Shown here in pieces: positions 40,480 through 51,564 of a stretch of 64,000 bases of DNA. The number at the start of each line of letters is the position of its first letter. The first letter of the stretch is position 1. Source of the DNA: CAWFGS01 sp963815535 (GTDB lineage Bacteria; Pseudomonadota; Alphaproteobacteria; Sphingomonadales; Sphingomonadaceae); the NCBI GenBank assembly GCA_963815535.1, contig CAWFGS010000001.1, positions 62,001-126,000 on the forward strand. Direction: 5' to 3'. The position numbers and the translations under genes are program-made. Under the pieces are notes generated by a model that saw only the letters and a program-made list of their open reading frames with translations, was not told the DNA's origin and did not search any database.

Positions 40480-42592
40480 ATGACCCAATACACCACCCGC
40501 GCCGGATTGCAGGTTGACCGGGCATTGCCGAACTTCTCGAAACCCAAGTCCTGACCCCGCTGGGCCGGGATGTGCGACGCCTTCTGGGACGGCTTTGCCG
40601 CGCTGCTGGACCGCCACGTTCCGCGAACCGCGCCTTGCTGGCGAAACGGGACGAATTGCAGGCGCAGATCGACGGCTGGCACCGCGAACGCAAGGGGCAG
40701 CCGCACGATGCCGATGCCTATCGCGCGTTTCTGGCGGAGATCGGCTATCTGGTGCCGGAACCCGGTGATTTCACCATCGGCACGGAGAATGTCGATGCCG
40801 AGATTGCCACGATGGCCGGGCCGCAACTGGTGGTGCCGATCCTGAATGCGCGTTTCCTGCTCAACGCCGCCAATGCGCGCTGGGGCAGCCTGTATGATGC
40901 GTTTTACGGCACCGATGCGCTTGCGGACGCGCCCGAAGCGCAGCAGGCCGGCTATTGCCCGATACGCGGCGCAGCGGTGATTGCGGCCGGGCGCAAGTTC
41001 CTGGACGAGGCGGTGCCGCTGAAATCCGGCAGCTGGGCCGATGCGACCGATGGCGACGCCATCGCGCTGGCGGACAACGACCAGTATGTCGGCAGGACTG
41101 ATAACGGCCGCTGTTCCGGCACAATGGCCTGCATATCGAAGTGGTGTTCGATGCGGACCATCCGATCGGGCAGGACGATCCGGCGGACATTTCCGACATC
41201 ATTCTGGAATCCGCGCTGACCACGATCGCCGATCTGGAAGATTCGGTCGCCGCCGTCGATGCCGGGACAAGCTGCTCGCCTACACCAACTGGCTGGGCGT
41301 CATTCGCGGCGATCTGGAGGAAAGCTTCGACAAGGGCGGCAAGACGCTGACCCGCAAACTGGCGGACGACATCGCGGTTACTCTGCCCGACGATAGCGCA
41401 GCGGACGCTGCCCGGCCGCAGCCTGATGTTCGTCCGCAATGTCGGGCATCTGATGACCAATCCGGCGATCCTGTTGCCCGACGGGACCGAGATACCCGAA
41501 GGCATCATGGATGCCGTCGTCACCAGCGCGATCGGCACGCTGGATGTGGAGGGGCATTCGCGCTGGGACAACAGCCGCGAAGGCAGCATCTATATCGTGA
41601 AGCCCAAGATGCACGGGCCGGAAGAATGCGCCTTCACCAATGATCTGTTCGACGCTGTGGAGGATCTGCTGGGCCTGCCGCGCCACACGATCAAGGTCGG
41701 CGTGATGGACGAAGAACGCCGCACTCGCGCCAATCTGGGCGCATGTATCCATGCGGTGCGCGACCGGATCGTGTTCATCAACACCGGCTTCCTCGATCGG
41801 ACCGGCGATGAAATCCACACCTCGATGCAGGCCGGGCCGATGCTGCGCAAGGCCGCGATGAAGGGGACGCCGCTGGCTGACCGCTTATGAACAGCGCAAT
41901 GTCGCTATCGGCCTGCGGCACGGCCTGTCGGGCAAGGCGCAGATCGGCAAGGGCATGTGGGCCGCGCCCGATCTGATGGGCAAGATGATGATCGAGAAGA
42001 TCGGCCATCTGAAAGCGGGCGCGAACACCGCGTGGGTTCCTTCGCCGACGGCCGCGACGCTGCACGCGCTGCATTATCATCGGAAGGACGTGTTCGAGGT
42101 GCAGAAGGGTCTGGGCGACGTCCCGGCCGCTTCGAACCTGCTGACCATTCCGCTGGCCGATGGCACGAACTGGAGCGAGGCAGGAAATCGCGCGACGAAC
42201 TGGACAACAATGCGCAAGGGTTGCTGGGTTATGTCGTGCGCTGGATCGATGCGGGTGTCGGCTGTTCCAAAGTGCCCGACATCAACGATGTCGGCCTGAT
42301 GGAAGACCGCGCGACCTTGCGTATTTCCAGCCAGCACATGGCGAACTGGCTGCTTCACGGCGTGTGCACGCGCGATCAGGTGATGGAATCGCCTCAAACG
42401 CATGGCGGTCAAGGTCGATGGCGCAGAATGCGGGCGATCCCGACTTACGAACCGATGGCAGAAAATTGGGACGGCATCGCGTTTCAGGCGGCGTGCGATC
42501 TGGTGTTCGAGGGCGTCGAACAACCCAGCGGCTATACCGAACCGCTGCTGCACTCATGGCGGTTGAAGAAGAAGGCCGACCAAACAAGTTGA
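40480..42592 (+). CDS. glcB: Malate synthase G, many frame breaks
   Basis: GlcB condenses glyoxylate with acetyl-CoA to malate in the glyoxylate bypass or glycolate use. It starts MTQYTTRAGLQVD at 40480. The conserved blocks are LLAKRDELQAQIDGWH, IGYLVPEPGDFTIGTENVD with QLVVPILNARFLLNAANARWGSLYDAFYGTDAL, DNDQYVG, EDSVAAVDA, LTRKLADDIA, LMFVRNVGHLMTNPAIL, NSREGSIYIVKPKMHGP, GVMDEERRTRANL, GAMVRDKIVFINTGF-like RDRIVFINTGFLDRTGDEIHT, and the C-terminal EPLLHSWRLKKK. Total length matches about 700 residues for the monomeric G form. Seven or more indels, mostly near 41100, 41270, 41400, 41890 and 42190. It is divergent from the M20 gene. Confidence 0.95.
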
Positions 42593-42594
42593 TG

Positions 42595-42621
42595 AAACCC
42601 ATCCGCGGGGGGCGGGTTTTT
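42595..42621 (+). terminator. Probable terminator of glcB
   Basis: AAACCC (42595-42600) pairs with GGGTTT (42614-42619) around a GC-rich loop, followed by a T-run ending at 42621. It lies directly after the glcB stop codon. Confidence 0.7.
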
Positions 42622-42789
42622 CAAGAAGCGTCGGAACCGGTTTCGGAAACCCGATTGCTAGGCATCGGCGTTCCGCCTCTGTCGTTCAAATGAGCGACTT
42701 TCGGCCTCGGCGCATGACGCCGCAAGCGGGAAACTTAACGAAGTTCGCGCCGATCGCTGCGACGGCAATTTTTGCATAGGCTCGCGAAG

Positions 42790-43286
42790 TCAGGCCACAT
42801 GGGTATGACGATGAGAAGGAGCGCACAGGATCATACAACCTGTTTCGGATGTAGGAAACGTCTGTTTTTGCGTGGTTAGCTGCCGCCGCCGTGATCCGCT
42901 TAGCTGCACGTGCGTGCAAGCCGCCACAAGGTCCGCTCCGATTGCCGGATCCATTTCCACAAAGATAAGGTCGCCCGCTGCAACCGCTTCAATCTTTTGG
43001 TCACGGAAGTGCGACATGCTTCTCATGATACTCCGCCGGAGCGCTCGGATGCGGCGGTCCATATAATCGCTCAAAATTGGTGAGGTTACTCGGGCGTTCG
43101 CGCGTGGTCGTGCCAAACGTATACAACGATGTTGCCTTCCCGAAAGTCGTTCATCTGTAAGGCATCAACCCCGCTCAGGTGGACCTCGGACGCACTTCCA
43201 TCTGTTCTACTGAAAAACAGCGTGCAGCTTTTGCCGTTTGTGACGAGGCCATCGAAAACGGCGTCATGGAGGGGTAACTCATCAAT
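42790..43286 (-). CDS. Hypothetical protein in a lower-GC patch, frame break
   Basis: Two adjoining minus-strand frames look coding. The first (43286-43086) reads DELPLHDAVFDGLVTNGKSCTLFFSR and then EVHLSGVDALQMNDFREGNIVVYVWHD before a TAA. The second (about 43116-42790) reads VTSPILSDYMDRRIRALRRS followed by DLIFVEMDPAIGADLVAACTHVQLSG. One indel near 43090-43110 would join them into a protein of roughly 150 residues. No ATG, GTG or TTG is obvious at the front (ATT or ATC at 43284-43289, or a lost base). I recognise no family; the LPLHDA start recalls small immunity-type hypothetical proteins but this is weak. Confidence 0.4.
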
Positions 43287-43339
43287 GATCCGTCACGTTT
43301 ACACACGCGTGCTTGCGTCCGCAACCGGCCCATCACCCA

Positions 43340-44174
43340 TCAGTCGGACATCACTCGCGCCACAGCTATAAACTCTGCGACCGACAGCGTTTCCGCTCGC
43401 CGGGTTTCGTCGATCCCCGACCGTCGCCAGCGCGTCCAGCGCGCCGGGCATGCCTTTTACGCTTTGGCGCAGCATCTTGCGGCGTTGACCGAAAGCGGCG
43501 GCGGTGACGCGTTTGCAGGACTGTCGGCGATACGCCATCGGGCACGTCGCCGGGGGCGACATGGACGATGGCGCTCATCACCTTGGGCGGCGGGGTGAAG
43601 GCGCTGCGGTGGACCTTCATCGCCAGTCGGGCGGTGCTGCGCCATTGGGCGAGCACGCTCAGCCGGCCATAAGCAGGCGCCGCCCGGCGCGGCGACGATG
43701 CGGCTGGGCGACTTCCTGCTGGAACATCAGCGTCAGCGACGTCCAGTGCGGCGGCCAGCTTTCTCCGCCCAGCCAGCCGGTGAACAGCGCCGTGCCGATA
43801 TTGTACGGCAGATTGGCGACGACGGCGAAGGGTTCGCCCATCAGGTCCGCATGGTCCAGCTTCATCGCGTCCCCTTCGCATCACGCGCAAGTCGGCCGGG
43901 GAAGGCATCCGCCAGTTCGGCCAGCGCGGGCAGGCAGCGGCGGTCCATCTCGATCGCCGTGACGCGCGCGCCAGCGCGCAGCAAGGCGCGCGTCAGGCCG
44001 CCGGGGCCGGGGCCGATTTCCAGCACGGCACGGTCCGTCAGATCGCCCGGAATGGCGGCGATGCGCGCCAGCAGACTGTTCGTCGAACAGGAAGTTCTGG
44101 CCCAGCGCCTTGGACGCGGACAGGCCGTGCCGCGCGATCACTTCGCGCAAAGGGGGCAAGTCGGGGCCGGTCAT
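43340..44174 (-). CDS. rsmA: 16S rRNA adenine dimethyltransferase, many frame breaks
   Basis: RsmA/KsgA dimethylates A1518 and A1519 of 16S rRNA late in 30S assembly. Motifs: LPPLREVIARHGLSASKALGQNFLFDEQ (N-terminus and GQNFL), the SAM motif split by indels, VVANLPYNIGTALFTGWL (the NLPY catalytic motif), LTLMFQQEVA, VHRSAFTPPPKVMSAIVHV and LDALATVG followed by RRAETLSVAEFIAVARVMSD. About 275 residues. The ATG at 44174 (MTGPDLPP) is preferred over 44186. It is the last gene of the lptD-surA-pdxA-rsmA cluster. Seven or more indels. Confidence 0.92.
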
Positions 44175-44206
44175 CGCCGCTTCCATCAGAATGCGGCACG
44201 ATTGCG

Positions 44207-45236
44207 TTACCGCGAACTTGCAGAGCGCCGCCGCGCGCAGTCGCCGGCCATCGCCAGCGCCGCGATCGTTGCGCCGGCATCCGCCAGCCCGCGCCCGGCA
44301 ATGTCGAAGGCGGTGCCGTGATCGGGCGAAGTGCGCACGATCGGCAGGCCCAGCGTCACATTCACGCCGGTGTCGAAATCGAGCGTCTTGAACGGGATCA
44401 GCGCCTGATCGTGATACATGCAGATCGCGACATCGAAGCGCATCGCGACCGCGCGGGGCGAACAGGGCATCGGCGGGATGCGGGCCGGTCGCGTCGATGC
44501 CGTGCTTCGAACAGGCGCGCGATGGCAGGCGCGATGACTGCGGCTTCTTCGCTCGCCGAACTTGCCATCCTCGCCGGCATGCGGGTTGAGGCCGGTGATG
44601 GCGAGGCGGGGGCGGTCAATGCCGAAATCGCGCGCGAGCGCACGTGCGACGATGCGTGTGCGCGGCGGTCGATCAGATCGGCGGTCAGCAGCCGCGACAC
44701 GTCGGCCAGCGCGCAATGCACGGTGATCGGGCACGGTGCGCAATTGCGGCCCGGCCAGCATCATCACCGCGTCCTCGGCGGCCGATGCCGCAGGCGTCGG
44801 CCAAGAAATTCGGTTTGCCCCGGATGGTCGAAGCCGACCTTCGCCAGCAGCGATTTGCGCGACCGGCGCCGGTCACGACGCCGCCGGCATCGCCCGCAGA
44901 TCGCAAGCTCGGGTCGCGGCCGTCAGCGAATGCAGCGCCAGCGCCGCCCCGGCTTCGTCCGGTTTGCCCGGCGTGTAGATGCCGTCATCGCAATCACCGA
45001 GAACCGGCAGCGCATTCGGCGAAGACGGCCGCCGCCTCCGCCATCGTCGCGATCTGGCGGATCGGCGATCGGTCAGACCGCGCGACCTGGCGGCGGCGGC
45101 CAGACGCTTGCACCGCCGCCCACTGCGAAAGGCGGCAGGCCCAGTTCACTGCGCCGCTGCCCAGGCTTCGCGCAATCAGTTCCGGCCCGATGCCCGCCGG
45201 ATCGCCCAGCGAAACGGCGAGCGGCCGAGCTGGCAT
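44207..45236 (-). CDS. pdxA: 4-hydroxythreonine-4-phosphate dehydrogenase, many frame breaks
   Basis: PdxA oxidises 4-phosphohydroxy-threonine in pyridoxal phosphate synthesis. PLAVSLGDPAGIGPELIARS is the N-terminal motif. Later parts include ITGLNPHAGEDGKFG (the metal and substrate loop GLNPHAGE), DVAICMYHDQALIPFKTLDF (metal-binding YHDQ), VNVTLGLPIVRTSPDHGTAFDIAG (the TSPDHGTA motif) and GLADAGATIAALAMA. About 335 residues. The ATG at 45236 fits the family start. The order surA-pdxA-rsmA is the classical one. At least seven indels; the last few residues are uncertain. Confidence 0.93.
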
Positions 45237-45259
45237 GACCGCGTGCGCGAGCCTGCCTT

Positions 45260-46625
45260 CACGTGGCGTGTACTCGATATAGGCGTCGTTGCGCAGATCG
45301 CGCAGGTAACGCTGGGCGCGCTTGGCAATGCGTTCGTCTTCCATCTGGCCCATCATCTGATCGAAATTCGGGCCGTTGTCGGCCGTCGGATCGTCACGTC
45401 CGCACAGCATCAGCACGCGCACGCCATCCTGCATCGAACCGAAGGGCGGCGTGGTTTCGCCGACTGCCAGGCCGAGCACCGACCTGCTGCAAATGTTCGG
45501 GCAGGGAGCGCGCGCGGATCTGATCATTGGCGACCACGTCCGCGCCGATTGCCGCCGCCGCGCGTTCTGCATCGCCGCAGCCGCGCATGGATTCGACCGC
45601 CGTCTGGAACTGTTCGATCGCGCACATTGGCCGCTGCCTGCGTGGTGTTCGCGGGGAAGCTGATGCGAGATCTGCTTCAGGCTCAAGCACCGCATCGCGC
45701 GGATCGGCCATCAGCACCTGCCGCTTGTCGATCAGATACATGATCGAGAAGCCGCCGGGAATTTCGATCGGGCCGACCAGCTGGCCGGGCTGCATTTCGC
45801 GCGCGGCCGATCGCCATTTCGGCGGGCAGCTGCCCCAGCCGCACGAAGCCGAGATCGCCGCCGACAACTGCGGTGCTGGCTTCGGAAAACTGGCGCGCAT
45901 AGGCGACGAAGCTGCCGCCCTTGCCGCAGCTGTTCGACGATCTGGCGCGCATTCTGCTTCCACCGCGGCGCGGTTTTCCGCCGTTGCGGACAGGTAGATT
46001 TCGCCAAGGCGGTACTCTTCCGTACCGCGCGAGCCTCCAGCCGCTCGAGCACTTCGTTCACTTCTTCGTTGCGACACGTTGACGAAGGGCGCGATGTTGC
46101 GGCGCAGCAGCCGCTGCCACGCCAGCTCGCCTTCGATCTGGCGCTTGAGCGATGCGGGCGAGGACCCGATCGGACAGCGAGATAGGCGTCCATCGCGGCG
46201 ATATCCTGACCGAAATTCTGCGCCGCGACGCGGGCGTAGGTCTGGTCGACTTCCTCTGGCGCGATGACGATTTCCTGCGCCCTGGCTTCCTGAATCTGCA
46301 GCGTTTCGTCGATCAGATTGCGCAGCACCTGATCGCGCAGCCGCTCCATTTCCGCGTCCGGAACCTCGTTTTCATTCGCGGCAGCGATCAGCGCCAGCGC
46401 GCTGATCGACATCGGTGCCCGGTGATGACCTGGCCGTTCACAATCGCGGTCGCCTTGCGCATGTTCGGATCGTTCTGGCCCAGCAATTGCACATCGCTCG
46501 GGATGTTCAGCGCATTCCGCTGCGCGCCAGCCTGTGCGGCGGCCTGGCACCGGGCTGAACGCGTTCTGCGCGGCAGCGGCGATGGGCGCGGAAACCAGCC
46601 GAGCCACGGCGAGGCCGCACAGCAA
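45260..46625 (-). CDS. surA: Periplasmic peptidyl-prolyl isomerase SurA, many frame breaks
   Basis: SurA chaperones unfolded outer-membrane proteins in the periplasm; its gene lies beside lptD, a known client. The hydrophobic signal segment is LLCGLAVARLVSAPIAAAAQN. The N-terminal chaperone domain reads LALIAAANENEVPDAEMERLRDQVLRNLIDETLQIQEARAQEIVIAPEEVDQTYARVA in positions 46420-46230. The parvulin domain includes FSEASTAVVGGDLGFVRLGQLP and AARPAG/GPIEIPGGFSIMYLIDKRQVLMADPRDAVL. The end is near DAYIEYT. Ten or so indels. The start is unresolved: a TTG at 46625 is used, but an upstream start near 46640 in another frame is possible. Confidence 0.9.
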
Positions 46626-46731
46626 TTTGGATTTGAAATTGATCGATCAACGAATAGATCCCAGTACGTGCTGAGGGCGCAGCATGGCCCGATATCCGTA
46701 TATGCAGCGGTGTCTTGACCCGGGCGACGGC

Positions 46732-49249
46732 TTAACGGTAGCTGAGTGGACCGGCTGCCAACATTGTGCTCCGAGTATCCGCAGCCGGCTGCAGCGCCGA
46801 TTCACGAAAGCCCAGATTGCGCAGGGCGAAATACACCTGGAACGTGTTGCCGCGCTCCGCATCGCCCGACGTTACGTAATCGCGCCGCCAGGTCAGCCCC
46901 ATTTCCAGGCAATCGTCCGATAGGCGACGCCCAGCCGGGTGCGGATCGGTTCGAACCCGTCGGAGGTGAAGGTGGGATCTTCCTCGATCGGTCAGGTTGA
47001 TGACGCCCGATCCGAAGATCGACCAGTATTGGGCAAAGGCCACGCGGCCGGCGAGCGCGCAATTCCTCGCGGTCCTGCAAATCTTCAAATCGGCGGGAAT
47101 GTCGCGGTTGAGCCGGAGATAGCCGATTTCGAGCATAGGTGCGGTCGCTGCCCACGCGTGGCGTCGATTTCGTTCCGGCGGACGGCGAGATTGTCCTTGT
47201 CGAGCCGGAAGCGGTGGGTGAACTTGACGAAATCCTTGAAACGCACTTCGGTGCGGCCGACAAAGTCGGAAAACCGTTCGGTCAGGCCGGTTCCATCGAT
47301 CAGGATGTCGGTGATCCTTGTTCGAGGCGGTAGGATTGGCCCAGCGTGGTTTTGACGCGCCAGCCGGGGCGGGTCAATTGCCAGTCGAACCCGTAGGTGA
47401 CGCGCGTGCCGTCCTCGATCCGGTCATAGCCGGGGAAACGGTTGAGCGCGAACAGGTTGGAATCTTCCAGATCGATCGCGCGCGCATCCTCGTTCGGAAC
47501 GGCCAGGTTGCGGATGTCGGGCGTGGCGACCACCTGCATGCGCGGGGTGAACACCTGCGTGCCGCCCAGAACGTCGCCGACCAGCGGCCATTTCACGTCG
47601 ACCGCGCCCAAGCGCGATCGGCCGCGCTTCCCAGCCCGGATTGCCGCGATAAATGGCGTGTCGGTCAGCGCGTTTTCGTCCGAATGATAGACATCGCCGC
47701 GCGCCAGCGCGGTGAACGTCACGACCTGGCCCAGCGGCGGTCAGCTTGCGCAGATCCCACTGCGCGCCCGGCGAAGGCGCGCTGCGTATCCTGCCCGTCG
47801 GACGCGGTCGATCGCCAGCGTGTTCGCCTGCAGTTCGACCGTGCCGCCCAGCACCGGATCGGTCATGCGGCGGCGATAATCGATCACCGGCAGGGCCATC
47901 GGAACCTGCCCCTGTTCGGCACCCAGCCGCAGGGTCTGCGTGGCCCAGCCCGGCAAGGGAGAAATAGGAATCGTCATCGATCCGCTCCAGGCTGACCGTC
48001 GAGCGCAGGCGATCGTCGCGGCTGATATCGTAACGGCGCAGGAACGTGCGGTCGCTGGCGAGACGGACCGATCCGGTCAGGCTCCATTCCGGGGTGAACT
48101 GGAATTTGCCGTTGGCGAACAGATAGCCGCGCAGCGACCGTTCGGTGGTCGGGAACGCCGGTGAACGGACGATCCGGCGGCTGTCGGTGAGATAGCCGGT
48201 GATCTGATACGCGCCATCGCTCGGTCAGATGGCGATACTGCGCCGATCACCATCGGCGGCGCTTCGGTGAACACCGATGCGCCCAATGTCAGGTCGCGAT
48301 TGTCCGCCAAGCCGCAAGTAATAGCTGCCGCTGACTTCCACCCCGTTGCTTTGCGAAATCCGCAGGTTCGGCGACCATGACGCCCGATACTGCCTGACCA
48401 TCCGTGCGGATCGCCAGGCCGGGCAGCGGCAGCAGCCGCGCGCCGAACAGTTCGAGATATGCGCCCTTGAACCGGATCATCTGGTATCGGATCATAGATC
48501 ACCCGGTCCGCCGTTATCCGCCAGCTGGGCGTCTTTGGCGCAGCCTCCGGCGTCCCGCACGGCGCAGGCGCTGTAGGCTGCATCGGTCAGCAGCAGCGTA
48601 CCGTCCTCATCGCGCGATCCGCTGCGCGCGGCCAGCCTGCCGCCTTCGCGCAAGGCGAGCAGCAGGTCTTCCATCGCGCCGGCTTCGAACTCGTCGGTCA
48701 GCTCGACGCTGCTCGGTGAACAGCTGGTTGCCATCCTCATCGACGAAGCGGACATTGCCCGCTGCGACGATTTCGCCGCTGTTGCGGTTCCAGCTGACGG
48801 TGTCCGCCCGCACCGACTGGTCATCGCGTTGCAGGAACGACGTCGCCGGTCGCGGTGATCAGCCGGTGACGCGGTTCCAGACGACCCGTCGGCGCGCATC
48901 GTCTGGTTTTCGTTCTGCAGCACGACATTGCCGCTGGCGGTGACGTATCACCTTCCGAATCGTAGGCCAGCTCGTTCGCCTCGAACTCGATCGCGCGTGG
49001 CGCGGTTGGCGATCGGCGCGTATCGGCGGCTGCGGCGCCGTCGGCAATGGGCGCATCGATCTGCGTCGCCCTGCGCCAGCCTTCGCTGCGGGGCGGCAGG
49101 ATCGCATCGCGCGGCTGCACCGTGTCGATCAGCGACGGCGCGCCATCCTGCGCCAGAGCCGACCGGCAGCGGCGTCCGCCGATCAGCAGTCAGGCACCAG
49201 CGCCGAACTGGCCGCAGGCGTGCAGGAATGACGGCGGCAGGCGGGGCAT
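46732..49249 (-). CDS. lptD: LPS-assembly protein LptD, very many frame breaks
   Basis: LptD is the outer-membrane barrel that with LptE inserts lipopolysaccharide. The protein of about 790-830 residues is spread over three frames. MPRLPPSFLHACG is the likely N-terminus. IEFEANELAYDSEGD with a following VTASGNV-like stretch and ENQTMRAD belong to the OstA/LptA-like domain, as do TVSWNRNSGEIVAAGNVRFVDEDGNQLFT. RLLPLPGLAIRTDGQAVSGVMV, SGSYYLRL-type and RDLTLGASVFTEAPPMV follow. Barrel pieces such as LNRFPGYDRIEDGTRVTYGFDWQL and YVTSGDAERGNTFQVYFALRNLGF (conserved C-terminal barrel end) complete it. More than a dozen indels, making this the most damaged gene in the window. Confidence 0.9.
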
Positions 49250-49359
49250 GGCTTGCCTATCGCACCGCGCCGCGCCTAATCGCAATGCCATGAACGCACG
49301 CGCCGGGCGACTTCATGCGCCCGCAATCGCGGCACAATTCGATCCCGAACGGAGTTCTC

Positions 49360-50836
49360 ATGCAAATCACTTCATCCGACGCCGTCCCCGCCGACACCGC
49401 CTAGTCTGGCACGCGTCATCGCGTCAGGAAGGATGCTGAGTCGGCCTGCCGATCGCACCTCGCCGCCGGCGCGAAGTCCAGCCGGTTCGAAGGCAAGCCG
49501 GGGCAGGTGTTCGAAGATTGGGCGCCGAATGGCGGCATCGCGCGGCGCATGGTTCTGATCGGGGCTGGCGCAAGCCGATGGCGAACGACCGTGTCCGCCA
49601 ATCTGGAAAAGGCGGGCGCGGCGCTGACAGCGAAATATCTGACATCGGGCGAGAACGGCATCTGGCGCTCGATCTGACGGACAGCGGCCTGACGGCAGAA
49701 CGCGCTGCGGCGCTGCTGATGGGCGTGCGGCTGCGCGGCTGGCGCATGGACAGCTATCGCACCACGCAGAAGGACGAGCAGAAGACGACCTTGACGACCG
49801 TGACCGTCGTCGGTGCGCCCGACGGCACCGACGCCGCATGGGCCGATGCCGCTGCCGTTGCCGCAGGCGTCGAATTCACCCGCGAACTGGTGACCGAACC
49901 GGCCAATGTCATCTATCCCGACAGCTTCGTCGAACGCTGCCAGGAACGGCTGGACGGACTGGGCGTCGAGTTCACCGTGCTGGACGAAGAGGAGATGGAC
50001 GAACTCGGCATGGGCGCGCTGCTCGGCGTGGGGCAGGGTTCGCGAACAGCCATTCGCGCATTCTGGCCATGCGCTGGAAGGGCGGCAACGATGCGCGACC
50101 AAGCCGACGTGCCTTTGTCGGCAAGGGCGTGACCTTCGATACCGGCGGTATCTCGATCAAGCCCGGCGCCGGCATGGAAGACATGAAGTGGGACATGGGC
50201 GGCGCAGGCGCGGTTGCCGGCACGATGCTGGCACTGGCAGGGCGCAAGGCGAAGGCGAATGTCGTCGGCGTGGTCGGCCTCGTCGAGAATATGCCCGACG
50301 GCAAGGCGCAGCGCCCCGGCGACGTCGTCACGTCGCATGTACGGCCAGACGATCGAAGTCATCAACACCGATGCCGAAGGCCGGCTGGTGCTGTGCGATG
50401 CGCTGCACTGGACGCAGCAGACATTCGAGCCCGCCGCCATCGTCGATCTCGCCACGCTGACCGGCGCGATCATCATTTCGCTCGGCCACGAACATGCCGG
50501 CTGTTTCTCGCAACGACGACGATCTGGCGGACAAGCTGATCGCGGCGGGCAAGATCCAGCGGCGACAAGCTGTGGCGGATGCCGATCGGCCCTGCCTACG
50601 ACAAGCTGATCGACAGCCCGATTGCGGACATACGAATGTCGGTCCGCGCGGCGCAGGTTCGATTACGGCGGCGCAGTTCCTCGCAGCGCTTCATCAAGAA
50701 GGACACGCCCTGGGCGCATCTCGACATCGCCGGCACGGTCTGGACCGACAAGCCGGGCGCGACCTGGGACAAGGGCGCAACCGGCTTCGGCGTGCGCCTG
50801 CTCGACCGTTACGTACGCGACATGCTGGAAGGCTGA
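49360..50836 (+). CDS. pepA: Leucyl aminopeptidase (M17), many frame breaks
   Basis: Two-metal cytosolic aminopeptidase of about 485 residues. It starts MQITSSDAVPAD after a GGAG site. Core blocks: AAAVAAGVEFTRELVTEPANVIYPDSFVERCQERL, FTVLDEEEMDELGMGALLGVGQGS, GKGVTFDTGGISIKPGAGMEDMKWDMGGAGAVAGTM, VVGLVENMPDGKAQRPGDVV, IEVINTDAEGRLVLCDAL (the NTDAEGRL family signature) and DIAGTVWTDKP. Breaks near 49390, 49430, 49560, 49660, 50045, 50110, 50340, 50510, 50560 and 50640. It is divergent from lptD, with a 110-base gap holding both promoters. Confidence 0.94.
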
Positions 50837-50847
50837 ACGGACGGCTG

Positions 50848-51025
50848 ATGGCCCGCACAGCGGCAGATGCGGCAAAAGGCGTGATCTTGCCAGCGAAGGA
50901 TTGCGCCGCCTGCGGCCTGCCGTTCACCTGGCGCAAGAAATGGGCGCGGGACTGGGACAATGTGCAGTTATTGTTCGGAACGGTGCCGCCGCAGCAAGGG
51001 TGACGGCGCGGCAAGGCGGCGATGA
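50848..51025 (+). CDS. DUF2256 zinc-ribbon-like small protein, one frame break
   Basis: A protein of about 58 residues of the DUF2256 family. The core reads LPAKDCAACGLPFTWRKKWARDWDNVQ, followed in the next frame by YCSERCRRSK. The four cysteines (CAAC and CSERC) look like a zinc-binding site. Function unknown. The break is near 50968, in CAGTTATTG. In the restored frame the TGA at 51023 overlaps the holC ATG (ATGA), which supports that frame. It starts 12 bases after pepA and probably shares its transcript. Confidence 0.82.
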
Positions 51026-51510
51026 AAGTCGATTTCTGGCAGCTGAGCCGCGATCCGGCGGAAGCGGTCGTCGCCCTGATCGCGCAGAAAGTGCGCGCAG
51101 GCGGGCGAACGTTTGCTGGTGGTGTCCGACGATAGCGACCAGCTGGACCGCATCGGCAAGACGCTGTGGGAGACCGCGCCGAAGCGTTTCTCGCCAATGG
51201 CCGCGCCGATGCGCGGCAGCGGACGCGCCAGCCGATCCTGCTGTCCGCCGATGCTGCAGCCGCCAACGACGCGACGCATATCGTCTTTGCCGATGGCGAA
51301 TGGCGGGACGAGGCGCGGGCTTCGACCGCGCTTCCTGCTGTTCGGCGACGACACGGTGGACGCTGCGCGTGCGATGCTGGCGCTCGCTGGACGGCGACGA
51401 AGAGCTGGAACGCAGTTTCTTCCGGCAGGACGGCGGCAAGTGGCGTCGAAGGTCGGGCTGGACGTTCTCCGCTACGGCATCTTGCCGCAATCCGCACAGC
51501 TGGCGGCTAG
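51022..51510 (+). CDS. holC: DNA polymerase III chi subunit, several frame breaks
   Basis: HolC (chi) links the clamp loader to single-strand-binding protein. MKVDFWQLSRDPAEAVVALIAQKV is the typical N-terminus. ERLLVVSDDSDQLDRIGKTLWE, PILLSADAAAANDATHIVFADGEWRDEA, FLLFGDDTVDAARAML and EELERSFFRQDGGKW follow in changing frames. About 150 residues, the alphaproteobacterial length. Placement after pepA is the standard order. Breaks near 51100, 51180, 51330 and 51385. The end at 51510 is the most plausible of the frame-dependent stops. Confidence 0.9.
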
Positions 51511-51564
51511 TGGGCGCGCGCAACACTATCCCGTCATTACCCACCATCATCAAGGAATTACCCC

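Noticed and set aside
42622..43339. A mobile element or genomic island
   Set aside because: No transposase, integrase, terminal inverted repeat, direct repeat or tRNA target is visible at the edges. Only mild composition change and a hypothetical locus are seen.
26000..51000. Dozens of overlapping Arg/Ala/Pro-rich ORFs of 60-300 codons on both strands
   Set aside because: They are shadow frames in high-GC sequence or hybrids that run across indels from one real gene into a wrong frame. None carries a family motif except where listed within a real gene.
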